From: an uncultured Eubacterium sp.
GTDB lineage: Bacteria > Bacillota > Clostridia > Lachnospirales > Lachnospiraceae
Assembly (NCBI GenBank): GCA_934316925.1
Contig: CAKREC010000007.1
Location: 1-64,000, forward strand
Length of the DNA stretch: 64,000 nucleotides
Reading direction: 5' to 3'
Part shown: piece after piece, positions 1 to 8,356 of the stretch
Position numbering within the stretch: the first letter of the stretch is position 1
Layout: every line of letters begins with the position of its first letter
Made by a program: the position numbers and the translations under genes
Notes under the pieces: generated by a model
The model's database searches: none
Seen by the model: only the letters and a program-made list of their open reading frames with translations
Told to the model about the DNA's origin: nothing

Positions 1-159
1 TTGTTGTTCCGCTCGGAAGGAATTTCCGGCGAACGATTTGCAGATACGATCGATCGCATTGGATTTGAGCGGGCAGAGGAACTTCTGCTCGGCGATGAGT
101 TGTTGGAAAAGAAAGATGAAATTTTAGGATTACAGGTGGTCGGAGGAGCGTCCTGTTAA
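1..159 (+). CDS. C-terminal end of a nitrite/sulfite reductase-like protein (partial)
   Basis: The window opens inside an open frame that reads to TAA at 157-159, giving 52 residues with no start in view. The stretch GERFADTIDRIGFERAEEL resembles the C-terminal tail of siroheme/4Fe-4S nitrite and sulfite reductase-like proteins of Clostridia (G-E-R-F/L-x-x-T-I-x-R-I-G), where the family ends in an acidic helix. That assignment rests on memory of the family tail only; the cofactor-binding cysteines would lie upstream of the window. The codon pattern matches the neighbouring genes. It is followed after 10 bases by the azlC relic. Confidence 0.5.
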   Translation: MLFRSEGISGERFADTIDRIGFERAEELLLGDELLEKKDEILGLQVVGGASC

Positions 160-169
160 GGAGAAACGG

Positions 170-380
170 ATGAAAAAGGCTTTTGTAAAATCAATTCCCA
201 TCTTATGCAGTTATTTTTTTGATCTTTCGTGGCAAAAGAAAAATGCCGGAATTTCTGATCCGGTTGAATGAGGTTTTGCCGGCAGGGATCATGGCGGTCA
301 CTTATAAATGGAAACATAATACATTGTTTAGTATTGTAGCAGGAACGGCGCTTTACATGGGTCTGTTGCAGGTGCTGTGA
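170..380 (+). pseudogene. Decayed azlC/azlD branched-chain amino acid exporter remnant
   Basis: An ATG at 170 opens a 33-codon frame whose first residues (MKKAFVKSIPILCSYFF) look like the N-terminus of AzlC, then hits a stop at 269-271. From about 213 a different frame reads FRGKRKMPEFLIRLNEVLPA, then WKHNTLFSIVAGTALYMGLL, to the stop at 378-380. These are the middle and the C-terminus of AzlD, which normally read like 'FPxGKxxPxxxxYLGKVLPxA' and 'WKRNMLLSIAGGTxxYM'. Nearly all of AzlC and the first half and a central segment of AzlD (about 35 residues) are missing. The sequence therefore shows a two-gene operon collapsed by deletions. The family match is by eye. The fragment lies directly before ansA and supplies the GGAGGA used by it. 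Confidence 0.65.
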
Positions 381-396
381 GGAGGATTTGAAAAAT

Positions 397-1413
397 ATGA
401 AGATCGGTGCTGTTTTTACCGGGGGAACGATTGGCAGCCAGATGGATGCAAAAGGGAAAATATCCACGGATGATAGAGCTTCTTTTCAACTGATAAAGAT
501 GTATCAGGAACTGCCGCGCGCAAGAGAAGTGGGATTTGTGATACAAGAACCGTATCAGATCCTAAGTGAAAACTTGCAGGGAAAACACATCACTACGCTT
601 GTAGAATGCGTCGAACAGATGCAAAAAACAACGGATATAGATGGAATCTTGATCATGCATGGCACCGATACCTTGCAGTATACGGCTGCCATGCTCCGGT
701 ATGTTTTCTGCCACAGCCCGATTCCGATCGTTCTTGTATCGAGTAACTATGTGTTGTCAGACCCGCGCGCAAACGGACTGCAAAATTTTGCCGGAGCGCT
801 GGATTTTATTGCACTGCAGCCGGCGGGCGGTGTTTATGTGAGTTATGCGAACACAGGGGAAGAATGTGTCATTTACAATGGTGCCACGCTATCCGGCCCG
901 GTTCCTTATTCGGATGTCCTGTCAGGCGTGAAACAGGCGTACTGGGGAAAGTTTCGCCGAGAGGATGGTTTTCTGTACTTTGAAAAAGGATTACAGCAAG
1001 AGGCAGAACCGCAGGCATTTGATCTGCGAAGAGGCGTTGAATGCCTGTCGGAAACACAAGGGCAGATCTTATGGATCCGGCCATATCCGGGCATGAAGTA
1101 TCCGGAAATTTCGCCACAGATCAAAGCGGTATTGCATGAAAGTTATCATTCCGGAACGATTGCGGTTGGATCCGGCATGATAGATTTTATGAAAGAAGCA
1201 AATGAGAAAAATGTGCCAGTCTTTCTTGTTGGTCTTGACAACCGGAAAGAAGAGTACGATACTGTAGAGGTATATCGACAACAGGGAATGAAAATTCTTC
1301 CGGTGAGCGCGTCGATTGCCCAGTATTGCAAGTTGTGGCTGGGGATCAGTGCCGATGTGGATCTGGAGAGATTTATGGCATGCTCCATTGCGGGAGAATT
1401 ATTAGAATCATAA
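397..1413 (+). CDS. ansA: L-asparaginase, cytoplasmic type
   Basis: Hydrolyses asparagine to aspartate and ammonia in the cytosol. The N-terminal TGGTI (residues 8-12) carries the nucleophilic threonine, and HGTDT (88-92) carries the second threonine with the Asp/Lys-type relay, the two signatures of the bacterial asparaginase/glutaminase family. Its 338 residues match the family, and there is no signal peptide, pointing to the type I-like intracellular enzyme. I start at ATG 397, 11 bases after GGAGG (381-385); an in-frame TTG at 388 is almost on top of that site and less likely. It stands alone, flanked on both sides by gene relics (azlCD before, an aldo/keto reductase tail after), so its original operon context appears lost. 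Confidence 0.9.
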   Translation: MKIGAVFTGGTIGSQMDAKGKISTDDRASFQLIKMYQELPRAREVGFVIQEPYQILSENLQGKHITTLVECVEQMQKTTDIDGILIMHGTDTLQYTAAMLRYVFCHSPIPIVLVSSNYVLSDPRANGLQNFAGALDFIALQPAGGVYVSYANTGEECVIYNGATLSGPVPYSDVLSGVKQAYWGKFRREDGFLYFEKGLQQEAEPQAFDLRRGVECLSETQGQILWIRPYPGMKYPEISPQIKAVLHESYHSGTIAVGSGMIDFMKEANEKNVPVFLVGLDNRKEEYDTVEVYRQQGMKILPVSASIAQYCKLWLGISADVDLERFMACSIAGELLES

Positions 1414-1417
1414 GATA

Positions 1418-1576
1418 TTTCGAAAAGATATCATCAGCAGTGTGATCGCGGGAGCCAGCAAGCCTTCCCAGCTGGAAAATAATCTGGCAGCAAGTGGACT
1501 TGAGATTCCGGCAGATGCGCTGGAGGATATTGAAAAAATCCTTGATTTTCATGTATTTGAACGACATATTGGGTAA
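1418..1576 (+). pseudogene. Aldo/keto reductase C-terminal remnant
   Basis: A frame without a start codon runs from about 1418 to TAA at 1574-1576. It reads VIAGASKPSQLENNLAASGL then EIPADALEDIEKILD, which is the typical C-terminal end of aldo/keto reductases (IIGASxPEQLxENxxAxxxxLxxExxxxLD). About 52 of the roughly 300 residues of that family remain, with no upstream part because ansA ends immediately before. I read it as a deletion scar. It is probably not translated: no ATG/GTG/TTG with a ribosome binding site opens it. Confidence 0.65.
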
Positions 1577-1597
1577 AGAAAGACTGGAGGGACTGTT

Positions 1598-2956
1598 TTG
1601 AAGATCATTATTGCAGGAGTAGACAATGTGGGGAGTACATTGGCAGCTCAATTATGCAAGGAGGGATACGATCTCACATTGATCGATACCAGCAAGGAAC
1701 TGCTGGAACAAAATATAGAAGATCTGGATGTTATGGCAGTGCAGGGCAACTGTGCGTCGATGTCGGTTCTGGAACAGGCGGGGATTCAGGATGCGGATCT
1801 TCTGATCGCGGCAACAGGAGCTGACGAGATCAATTTGTTATGCTGCATGACTGCACAGGGACTGAAGACGGATATTCAGGCAATTGCCCGGATCCGTAAC
1901 CCGGAGTATGCCAAGCAGACATTTATTATGAGGGATCGCTTTTCTCTTTCTATGATCGTAAATCCGGAACGACAGGCAGCCGTTGAGATTGAACGCCTGA
2001 TCAAATATCCCGGTTTTATGAAGCGGGATACCTTTGCGAAAGGGCGCGTGGAGATTGTAGAATTGCTCGTCGATAAAGATAGCAAACTCCGGGATGTAGC
2101 ACTGGCACAGCTGAATACGATCGTGAAATGCCGTATTTTGGTATGTGCTGTGCAAAGAGAGGGCAAACTGGTGATCCCGGATGGTGAATTTGTCATTCGG
2201 GAAGGTGACCGCATTCTTGTTACGGCATCCTCTGCGAATTTAACGTTATTATTGAAACATCTGGATATCGTGACTCACAAAGCCAAACGGGTCATTCTGT
2301 GTGGCGGTGGAAGAACCAGTTATTATCTGGCAGAACTTTTGTGCCAGGATGGTGTCGATGTGCAGATCATAGAGCACGATGCTGACCGCTGTTTGCAGCT
2401 CGCTGAACTTTTGCCAAAGGCATGTGTTGTTCAGGGAGATGCCAGCAACCAGAACTTGCTGGACAGCGAGAGGATCAAGAGCTGTGATGCGTTAGTGACA
2501 CTTACAACTTCGGATGAACTGAACATGATCGTTTCACTTTATGCCAAGCGTTGTGGTGTGCCACAGGTCATCACGAAAGTGGTACATACCGAGTACAACG
2601 ATATTTTAGGTGGACTGTCATTGGGAAGTGTTGTCTGTCCGAAAGAACTTAGCAGTAATTCCATTGTCCGTTATGTGAGAGCTATGAAAAACCAGACAGG
2701 AGCTGCCGTTACGGTTCACTCCATTGCCGATGCCAAGGCAGAAGCCTTGGAATTTGTGATCACGGAGGAAACTATGCACTGCGGAGAGAAACTTCGTGAT
2801 CTGAAGATCCGGCCGAATGTTCTGATCGCCTGCATCAATCATGAGTGGGAGATACAGATTCCAGATGGAGATTCTCATTTCGAAGTCGGAGACACAGTTA
2901 TTGTCGTCGTAAGTGCAAGAAATGTTGTATACCAGTTTAACGATATCTTTTTGTAA
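1598..2956 (+). CDS. trkA: Trk system potassium uptake protein TrkA (two RCK modules)
   Basis: Peripheral, NAD(H)/nucleotide-binding gating subunit of a Trk/Ktr potassium uptake system. The protein has two tandem RCK units. RCK-N starts at residue 1 (MKIIIAGVDNVGSTLAAQL, a Rossmann GxxxxG turn), with TrkA-C near 135-220. The second RCK-N starts near 229 (VILCGGGRTSYYLAELL), with a second TrkA-C at the end; 452 residues is the usual double-RCK length. The start is TTG 1598, seven bases after GGAGG (1586-1590). No ATG lies nearby in frame, so the rare start is well supported. The channel partner trkH follows after 25 bases, so the two are co-transcribed. Confidence 0.93.
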   Translation: MKIIIAGVDNVGSTLAAQLCKEGYDLTLIDTSKELLEQNIEDLDVMAVQGNCASMSVLEQAGIQDADLLIAATGADEINLLCCMTAQGLKTDIQAIARIRNPEYAKQTFIMRDRFSLSMIVNPERQAAVEIERLIKYPGFMKRDTFAKGRVEIVELLVDKDSKLRDVALAQLNTIVKCRILVCAVQREGKLVIPDGEFVIREGDRILVTASSANLTLLLKHLDIVTHKAKRVILCGGGRTSYYLAELLCQDGVDVQIIEHDADRCLQLAELLPKACVVQGDASNQNLLDSERIKSCDALVTLTTSDELNMIVSLYAKRCGVPQVITKVVHTEYNDILGGLSLGSVVCPKELSSNSIVRYVRAMKNQTGAAVTVHSIADAKAEALEFVITEETMHCGEKLRDLKIRPNVLIACINHEWEIQIPDGDSHFEVGDTVIVVVSARNVVYQFNDIFL

Positions 2957-2981
2957 AGGCTTGGATTGATAGGTAAAAAAA

Positions 2982-4436
2982 ATGAATTTTAAAATGATAG
3001 GAAAATTGTTATCTCAGGTATTGTTAGGAGAGGCGGCATTTATGCTGCCGGCATTGATACTAGAGATCGTGGATCAGGATTTTGAATCATCGATCGCGTT
3101 TGTTGTGGCGATCATACTGATCCTGGCATTTTCGTTTATATTGAAATTTTTATGCCGTGGGGCAGAGCGTGGATTTTATGCCAAAGAAGGACTGGTGACC
3201 GTAAGCGCCAGCTGGATACTGATCAGTGCGCTTGGATGCCTTCCGTTCTGGATTTCGGGAGAGTTTCCAAGTTATATTGACTCTCTGTTTGAAATGGTTT
3301 CCGGCTTTACGACGACAGGAGCATCGGTTGCTACCAATGTAGAGGAGTTATCCCGTGGTGTTTTATACTGGCGTAGTTTCAGCCACTGGCTTGGTGGCAT
3401 GGGAGTTTTGGTACTCCTGCTTGCGATCGCACCGGTCGGAGATGAGGCGAAAGGCTTTACGATGCACTTGCTGCGTGCAGAGAGTCCGGGACCCAATGTT
3501 GGTAAATTAGTACCTCGAATGAGAAAAACAGCATTGATCCTGTATCTGATCTATTTTGCGTTGACGTTATTGGACATCATCTTTTTGCTGCTTGGCAGAA
3601 TGCCGTTTTTTGATGCACTATGTACGGCATTTGGCACAGCGGGAACCGGAGGATTTGGGATCAAGGCAGACAGTATAGCGGGGTATAGCCCATATTTGCA
3701 AAACGTCTGCACGATCTTCATGTTGTTGTTTGGCGTCAATTTCAGCTGCTATTATCTTTTGTTGCTTAAGAATGTAAAATCGGTTTTTAAAGATGAGGAA
3801 CTGCGCTTTTATATTACGATGGTAGTTGCCAGCATTGTGCTGATCGTATGGAACACATGGGGGATCTATGGCAGTCTGGAAGAAACAGTCCGGCACGCGG
3901 CTTTTCAGGTGTCGAGTATTGTCACGACAACAGGATTTGCCACAACGGATTTTGACCTGTGGCCGTCCTTTTCCAAAGCCATTTTGATCTGTCTGATGGT
4001 TGTTGGTGCCTGTGCGGGCAGTACTGGTGGTGGCTTGAAATGCAGCCGTGTTTTGATCTTGCTTAAAGGACTGCGACGGAATATGAAACAGCTGCTGCAT
4101 CCAAGAAAAATTCAGGTTCTGCGTATCAACGGACAGAAAATGGACGAAAAGATCCTGGAAAACACGAATGCGTATCTGGCAGTGTATGTTATGATCGCAT
4201 TTGCCAGCTTTGTCATTATTTCTTTGGATGGATTTTCGGTCACGACGAATTTTACAGCGATGCTTGCCTGCTTCAATAATATAGGACCGGGATTGGAAGC
4301 AGTAGGACCGGCATGCAACTTTGCCGGATATGGAGTTTTATCGAAATTGGTGCTGATCTTAGATATGTTGGCGGGGCGTTTGGAGATCTTCCCGATCATG
4401 GTGTTATTTGCCAGAAGTACGTGGCAGCACAAATAA
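2982..4436 (+). CDS. trkH: Trk-type potassium transporter membrane subunit TrkH
   Basis: Integral membrane channel-like subunit that conducts potassium inward and is gated by the TrkA partner encoded just upstream. The 484 residues contain the repeated M1-P-M2 architecture. Each pore loop shows a filter-like Thr/Gly-rich segment, for example SGFTTTGASV near residue 107, TAFGTAGTGGFG near 210, VTTTGFATTDF near 313 and FNNIGPGLEAVG near 430. A basic loop after the third repeat (KGLRRNMKQLLHP) fits the cytosolic TrkA-facing side. The ATG at 2982 has only a weak ribosome binding site (GATAGG), so translation may depend on coupling to trkA. Confidence 0.92.
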   Translation: MNFKMIGKLLSQVLLGEAAFMLPALILEIVDQDFESSIAFVVAIILILAFSFILKFLCRGAERGFYAKEGLVTVSASWILISALGCLPFWISGEFPSYIDSLFEMVSGFTTTGASVATNVEELSRGVLYWRSFSHWLGGMGVLVLLLAIAPVGDEAKGFTMHLLRAESPGPNVGKLVPRMRKTALILYLIYFALTLLDIIFLLLGRMPFFDALCTAFGTAGTGGFGIKADSIAGYSPYLQNVCTIFMLLFGVNFSCYYLLLLKNVKSVFKDEELRFYITMVVASIVLIVWNTWGIYGSLEETVRHAAFQVSSIVTTTGFATTDFDLWPSFSKAILICLMVVGACAGSTGGGLKCSRVLILLKGLRRNMKQLLHPRKIQVLRINGQKMDEKILENTNAYLAVYVMIAFASFVIISLDGFSVTTNFTAMLACFNNIGPGLEAVGPACNFAGYGVLSKLVLILDMLAGRLEIFPIMVLFARSTWQHK

Positions 4437-4449
4437 TTCAAAGAAATAC

Positions 4450-4498
4450 TTGCGAAAAAATAAAAATGTCTTATAATGTAGTTAGAAAGAACTAACTA
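4450..4498 (+). promoter_or_regulatory. Promoter with overlapping palindromic operator for the ABC pair
   Basis: TTGCGA at 4450-4455 and TATAAT at 4472-4477 are 16 bases apart. Immediately after the -10, TAGTTAG (4479-4485) and CTAACTA (4492-4498) form a perfect 7-bp inverted repeat around AAAGAA. A dyad covering the start point is typical of a repressor operator (TetR/MarR-type size). No regulator gene lies beside it in this window. The -10 and palindrome are seen directly; the repressor is inferred. Confidence 0.7.
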
Positions 4499-4542
4499 AA
4501 ATTAGTGTCCTGTGATCCGAAAGGACAGAAATGAGGAGTAAG

Positions 4543-5241
4543 ATGTTTTTAGAGATCAGCCAGTTGAAAAAAGGATTTGGTGACAAGTCCAATCGCGTTG
4601 AAGTTTTAAAAGGAATAGATTGTGAGATTGAACAAGGTGAGATTTGCGTTTTATTAGGACCTTCTGGGTCGGGCAAGTCCACCTTGTTAAATATTATAGG
4701 GGGAATTGATCAGGCAGACAGTGGCTATGTGGCGATCCGCGGCGAGAAGATGGCGGATATGCGCGAAAAGCAGCTGACCGAGTATCGCAGAAAGCATCTG
4801 GGATATATTTTTCAGATGTATAATCTGATCCCGAATCTCAACATCCGTGAAAATATCGAGGTGGGAGCGTATCTGAGTGACAATCCACTGGAGATTGATG
4901 AGTTGTTGCAGACATTGGGCTTGTATGAACATCGGAATAAGCTGCCGAATCAGTTGTCGGGAGGACAGCAGCAGAGAACGGCGATCGGTCGCGCGATCGT
5001 GAAAAATCCGGATATTCTTTTGTGTGATGAGCCAACAGGAGCACTGGATTATCAGACTTCAAAAGAAATTCTTCATCTGATCGAGCAGGTCAATCAAAAA
5101 TATGGAAATACGATCGTAATGGTTACTCATAATGACGCGATCAAAAATATGGCAGACCGGGTGATCAAACTCCGTGATGGACAGATCCGCCACAATACAG
5201 TAAATCAGACCAAGATTCCTGCCATGAAATTGGATTGGTAG
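4543..5241 (+). CDS. ABC transporter ATP-binding protein (MacB/LolD-like)
   Basis: Cytosolic ATPase that powers the FtsX-type permease encoded 10 bases downstream. Seen in order: Walker A GPSGSGKST near residue 39, Q-loop FQMYNLIP, signature LSGGQQQRTAIGRAI, Walker B ILLCDEPTGALD, and the switch histidine in MVTHN. The TGALD D-loop is typical of the MacB/LolD/BceA group that drives FtsX-like permeases. I start at ATG 4543 because GAGGAG lies at 4533-4538; the earlier in-frame ATG 4531 overlaps that site. The substrate is not evident: in Firmicutes such pairs handle peptides, antimicrobials or lipids. Expression should follow the palindrome-bearing promoter at 4450-4498. Confidence 0.88.
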   Translation: MFLEISQLKKGFGDKSNRVEVLKGIDCEIEQGEICVLLGPSGSGKSTLLNIIGGIDQADSGYVAIRGEKMADMREKQLTEYRRKHLGYIFQMYNLIPNLNIRENIEVGAYLSDNPLEIDELLQTLGLYEHRNKLPNQLSGGQQQRTAIGRAIVKNPDILLCDEPTGALDYQTSKEILHLIEQVNQKYGNTIVMVTHNDAIKNMADRVIKLRDGQIRHNTVNQTKIPAMKLDW

Positions 5242-5251
5242 GAGGTGCAGC

Positions 5252-7609
5252 ATGAGAAACCCATTGCAAAAACGCATAAAGAGGGAACTGCTCAGCGAGT
5301 TTGGAAAATATCTGGCGATCTTTCTGTTTATGACAGCCACGATTGGTTTTGTTTCCGGCTTTTTGGTGGCTTCCCGCAATCTGCAGATTGAATATGACAA
5401 TGCTTTTGAGAAGTATAAGATGGAAGATGGTCATTTTGTCCTGAGCAAAGAGGCGGATCAGAAGCTGATCCAGAAAGTGGAAAAAGAGGGCGTGACGATC
5501 ACAAAAGATTATTATCAGGAATTGGAAGCGGACAATGATAGTGATGGAACGATGGATGCCGATCTCAGGGTATACAAAAAACGTACCCAGTTAAATCTTG
5601 TCTGTCTGCTGGAGGGCACAATGCCACAAAAAGAGGATGAGATCGGACTGGATCGCCTGTATATGACCAACAATGGGCTGTCGATGGGAGACACGGTGAC
5701 CGTGGGAGGCAAAAAACTCCGTATTGCTGCTATGGTTGCACTGCCGGATTACAGCACGATGTACTGGAACAACAATGATCTGATGTTTGATTCTTCTCAG
5801 ACGGGAATTGCCATTGTTACGGATGAATGCTTTGACCGATTTAACGACGATCATTTGAAATACAATTATGAATGGACATATGAAAAAGCACCATCCGATG
5901 ATAAGGATGAAAAAACAAAGTCGGATCATTTGTCAGAAGTGATCTATAAAGAAGCCATGAAACAAGATGCGGATCTGGACGTGTTTTTGCCGCAATATCT
6001 GAACCGGTCGATTCAATTCGCCGGGGAAGATATGGGAGGCGACCGTCCGATGATGACGGTTCTTTTGTATGTGCTGACCGCGATCATGGGCTTTGTCTTT
6101 GCGGTTACGATCCGACATACAGTGGACAAAGAGGCTGCCGTGATCGGTACATTCCGTGCGATGGGTTACAAAAAATGGGAGTTGTTTGTTCATTATATTC
6201 AGACTCCGATGCTGGTTACTTTGCTCGCTGCCATCGTGGGAAATGTACTGGGATATACTGTGTTCGAAGGAGTTGCCGCAGATATGTACCGTGGAAGCTA
6301 CAGCCTGACAACGTACGTCAGCTATTTTAATGCCGAGGCGTTTGTTATGACAACGGTAGTGCCGATGATCCTGATGTTTGTGATCACAAGCCTGGCATTG
6401 TGGAATAAGCTGCAGCATTCCTCATTGGAATTTCTGCGCCGGGATCTCTCTGGCAAGAAAAAGCAGAAAAACATCAGATTACCGAATTTTAAATTTTTTA
6501 CGCGGTTCCGTCTGCGGGTTATCCTGCAAAACATGTCCGGCTATATCACGTTGTTTGCCGGCACCGTATTTTCCTGTCTGATCCTGATGTTTGGATTGCT
6601 CATGGGACCACTGCTCAATGGGTATTCAGCGGATGCGATCCGCTATAAACCGGCAGAATATCAGTACATATTACAGAGCGAAAAATCCGTGCCGGAAGAT
6701 GTGGCGGAGCCATATTGCGTGACGTCACTTAAGATGCAGGATGATTTTTACGATGAAGAAGATATCAATATTTATGGAATTGAAGAAGACAGTAAATATT
6801 ATCCGGATCTGAAAGTCACAGACGACGAAATTTTTGTAACCTCGGATTTTGCAAAAAAATACCGGGTGTCAAAAGGGGATTACATCAATCTTAAAGAAGA
6901 ATATGGAGATCGTACATATGGCTTCCGGATCGACGGTGTTTATGAGTACCCGACCTGTCTCGGAATTTTCATGACAAGAAAGCACTGGAATGATGTGTTC
7001 TCACAGATGATCGAGGATGAACAGGGAATCAGTGCAACGATTGAAAATATGCTTAATTCGATATCCGGTGGAGATGGCGATCTTTATTACAATGGCTACT
7101 TCAGTGATACGGATCTGCGAGGTACATATCTTACGGATAAGCAGATCGCCAGTGTGATCACGGAGGCTGACCTGACCAAATTGTCACGCCAGATGGATAT
7201 TTCGATGGGCGCGATGTTTAATATGGTAAAATATTTTGCAATCATTTTGTTTGCATTGCTGTTGTATCTGTTGACGAAACTGATCATTGAAAAGAACACA
7301 ACTTCGATCTCGATGGTAAAGATCCTGGGATATTATAATAGAGAAATTTCTAATCTGTTTTTAGTATCCAGCATATGGGTTGTGATCCTGTCGGCAGTGC
7401 TGTCATTGGTCATCAACACCGCACTGTTTCATGTGATCCTACGCATTTTTCTGAAAGGATATGGTGGCTGGTTCAACCTTACGATCTCACCATGGCTGTA
7501 TCTGGAAATGATGGTTATGATGGTAGGAACCTATGTTGTGGTAGCGCTATTGCAATTCCGGAAGATCAAGAAGATTCCGATGTCAGAAGCACTGAAAAAT
7601 GTAGAATAA
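5252..7609 (+). CDS. FtsX-like ABC transporter permease
   Basis: Large membrane permease of 785 residues working with the upstream ATPase. Transmembrane segment 1 (about 20-40) is followed by an extracytoplasmic domain of roughly 220 residues (the MacB periplasmic-core position), then an FtsX block of three membrane segments (about 268-390). A cytosolic stretch, a new membrane helix near 430 and a second extracytoplasmic domain follow. The last FtsX block (about 650-780) ends in KKIPMSEALKNVE, the usual FtsX C-terminal motif. The layout is the 10-helix BceB/YknZ-like double FtsX form. The GGAGGTG ribosome binding site sits directly in front of ATG 5252, and the operon is closed by the terminator at 7634. 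Confidence 0.87.
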   Translation: MRNPLQKRIKRELLSEFGKYLAIFLFMTATIGFVSGFLVASRNLQIEYDNAFEKYKMEDGHFVLSKEADQKLIQKVEKEGVTITKDYYQELEADNDSDGTMDADLRVYKKRTQLNLVCLLEGTMPQKEDEIGLDRLYMTNNGLSMGDTVTVGGKKLRIAAMVALPDYSTMYWNNNDLMFDSSQTGIAIVTDECFDRFNDDHLKYNYEWTYEKAPSDDKDEKTKSDHLSEVIYKEAMKQDADLDVFLPQYLNRSIQFAGEDMGGDRPMMTVLLYVLTAIMGFVFAVTIRHTVDKEAAVIGTFRAMGYKKWELFVHYIQTPMLVTLLAAIVGNVLGYTVFEGVAADMYRGSYSLTTYVSYFNAEAFVMTTVVPMILMFVITSLALWNKLQHSSLEFLRRDLSGKKKQKNIRLPNFKFFTRFRLRVILQNMSGYITLFAGTVFSCLILMFGLLMGPLLNGYSADAIRYKPAEYQYILQSEKSVPEDVAEPYCVTSLKMQDDFYDEEDINIYGIEEDSKYYPDLKVTDDEIFVTSDFAKKYRVSKGDYINLKEEYGDRTYGFRIDGVYEYPTCLGIFMTRKHWNDVFSQMIEDEQGISATIENMLNSISGGDGDLYYNGYFSDTDLRGTYLTDKQIASVITEADLTKLSRQMDISMGAMFNMVKYFAIILFALLLYLLTKLIIEKNTTSISMVKILGYYNREISNLFLVSSIWVVILSAVLSLVINTALFHVILRIFLKGYGGWFNLTISPWLYLEMMVMMVGTYVVVALLQFRKIKKIPMSEALKNVE

Positions 7610-7633
7610 GACAGAGAAACGATGGAGAAAAGG

Positions 7634-7664
7634 GCGCAAGCGGTATTTAGGCTTGCGCTTTTTT
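7634..7664 (+). terminator. Rho-independent terminator after the FtsX-type operon
   Basis: GCGCAAGC (7634-7641) and GCTTGCGC (7651-7658) form an 8-bp perfect stem around a 9-base loop, followed by six T. Confidence 0.9.
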
Positions 7665-7754
7665 GCGTCATAGGATAAAATAAAACATTATGTAGAGAAC
7701 GACCGCCACCAGAAAAAACGGGGAGGCGGCACCGATTATACGAGAGGAGTTACT

Positions 7755-8339
7755 ATGAACTTTTTAGAAGAACGTATTGTAAAGGACGGTATTGTAAAAG
7801 AAGGAAATGTACTGAAAGTAGACAGCTTTTTGAATCACCAGATGGATATCAATCTGTTTAAGGAGATCGGAAAAGAATTTAAGAAACGTTTTGCCGACAA
7901 ACCGATCAACAAGATCCTTACGATCGAGGCGTCCGGTATTGGAATCGCATGTGTTGTTGCACAGTACTTTGATGTGCCGGTTGTTTTTGCTAAAAAATCC
8001 AAGAGCATCAATATTGAGGGCGAGATGTATATTGCGGAAGTGGAATCATTTACCCATAAAACGGTAAATAAGGTCATTGTCAGCAAGAAATTTTTATCTC
8101 CGGACGATCATGTTCTGATCATCGACGATTTCCTTGCCAATGGATGTGCCCTGCAGGGATTGATCCGTATTATCAATGAGGCCGGTGGTACGGTAGAGGG
8201 GATTGGCATTGCGATTGAGAAAGGTTTTCAGTCTGGTGGTGCGATGATCCGAAATCTTGGTTATCCATTGGAGTCACTTGCCATTGTAGAGAGTATGGAT
8301 GACAAGACAGGTGAGATTACATTTCGTGAAAATAAATAA
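7755..8339 (+). CDS. xpt: Xanthine phosphoribosyltransferase
   Basis: Salvages xanthine with PRPP to XMP in the cytosol. The 194-residue length and the opening [12 protein letters not shown] are typical of Firmicute Xpt. The PRPP-binding loop [13 protein letters not shown] (about residues 121-133) carries the two acidic residues, and EASGIG (about 57-62) is the other conserved phosphate-site motif. It is followed 17 bases later by a purine permease, so uptake and salvage are coupled. GAGAGGAG precedes ATG 7755. The 90-base leader has a CCGCC/GGCGG hairpin but nothing that matches the guanine riboswitch that often controls this pair. Confidence 0.93.
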   Translation: MNFLEERIVKDGIVKEGNVLKVDSFLNHQMDINLFKEIGKEFKKRFADKPINKILTIEASGIGIACVVAQYFDVPVVFAKKSKSINIEGEMYIAEVESFTHKTVNKVIVSKKFLSPDDHVLIIDDFLANGCALQGLIRIINEAGGTVEGIGIAIEKGFQSGGAMIRNLGYPLESLAIVESMDDKTGEITFRENK

Positions 8340-8356
8340 CGACAGAGGAGATAAAG

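Noticed and set aside
1838..2214. Minus-strand frames inside trkA and similar shadow frames in other genes
   Set aside because: They lack ribosome binding sites, have low-complexity or arginine/serine-rich translations, and lie opposite genes with strong family motifs.
7665..7754. Guanine riboswitch upstream of xpt
   Set aside because: The leader is only about 90 bases and shows one CCGCC/GGCGG hairpin; the conserved purine-aptamer core and the terminator switch are absent.
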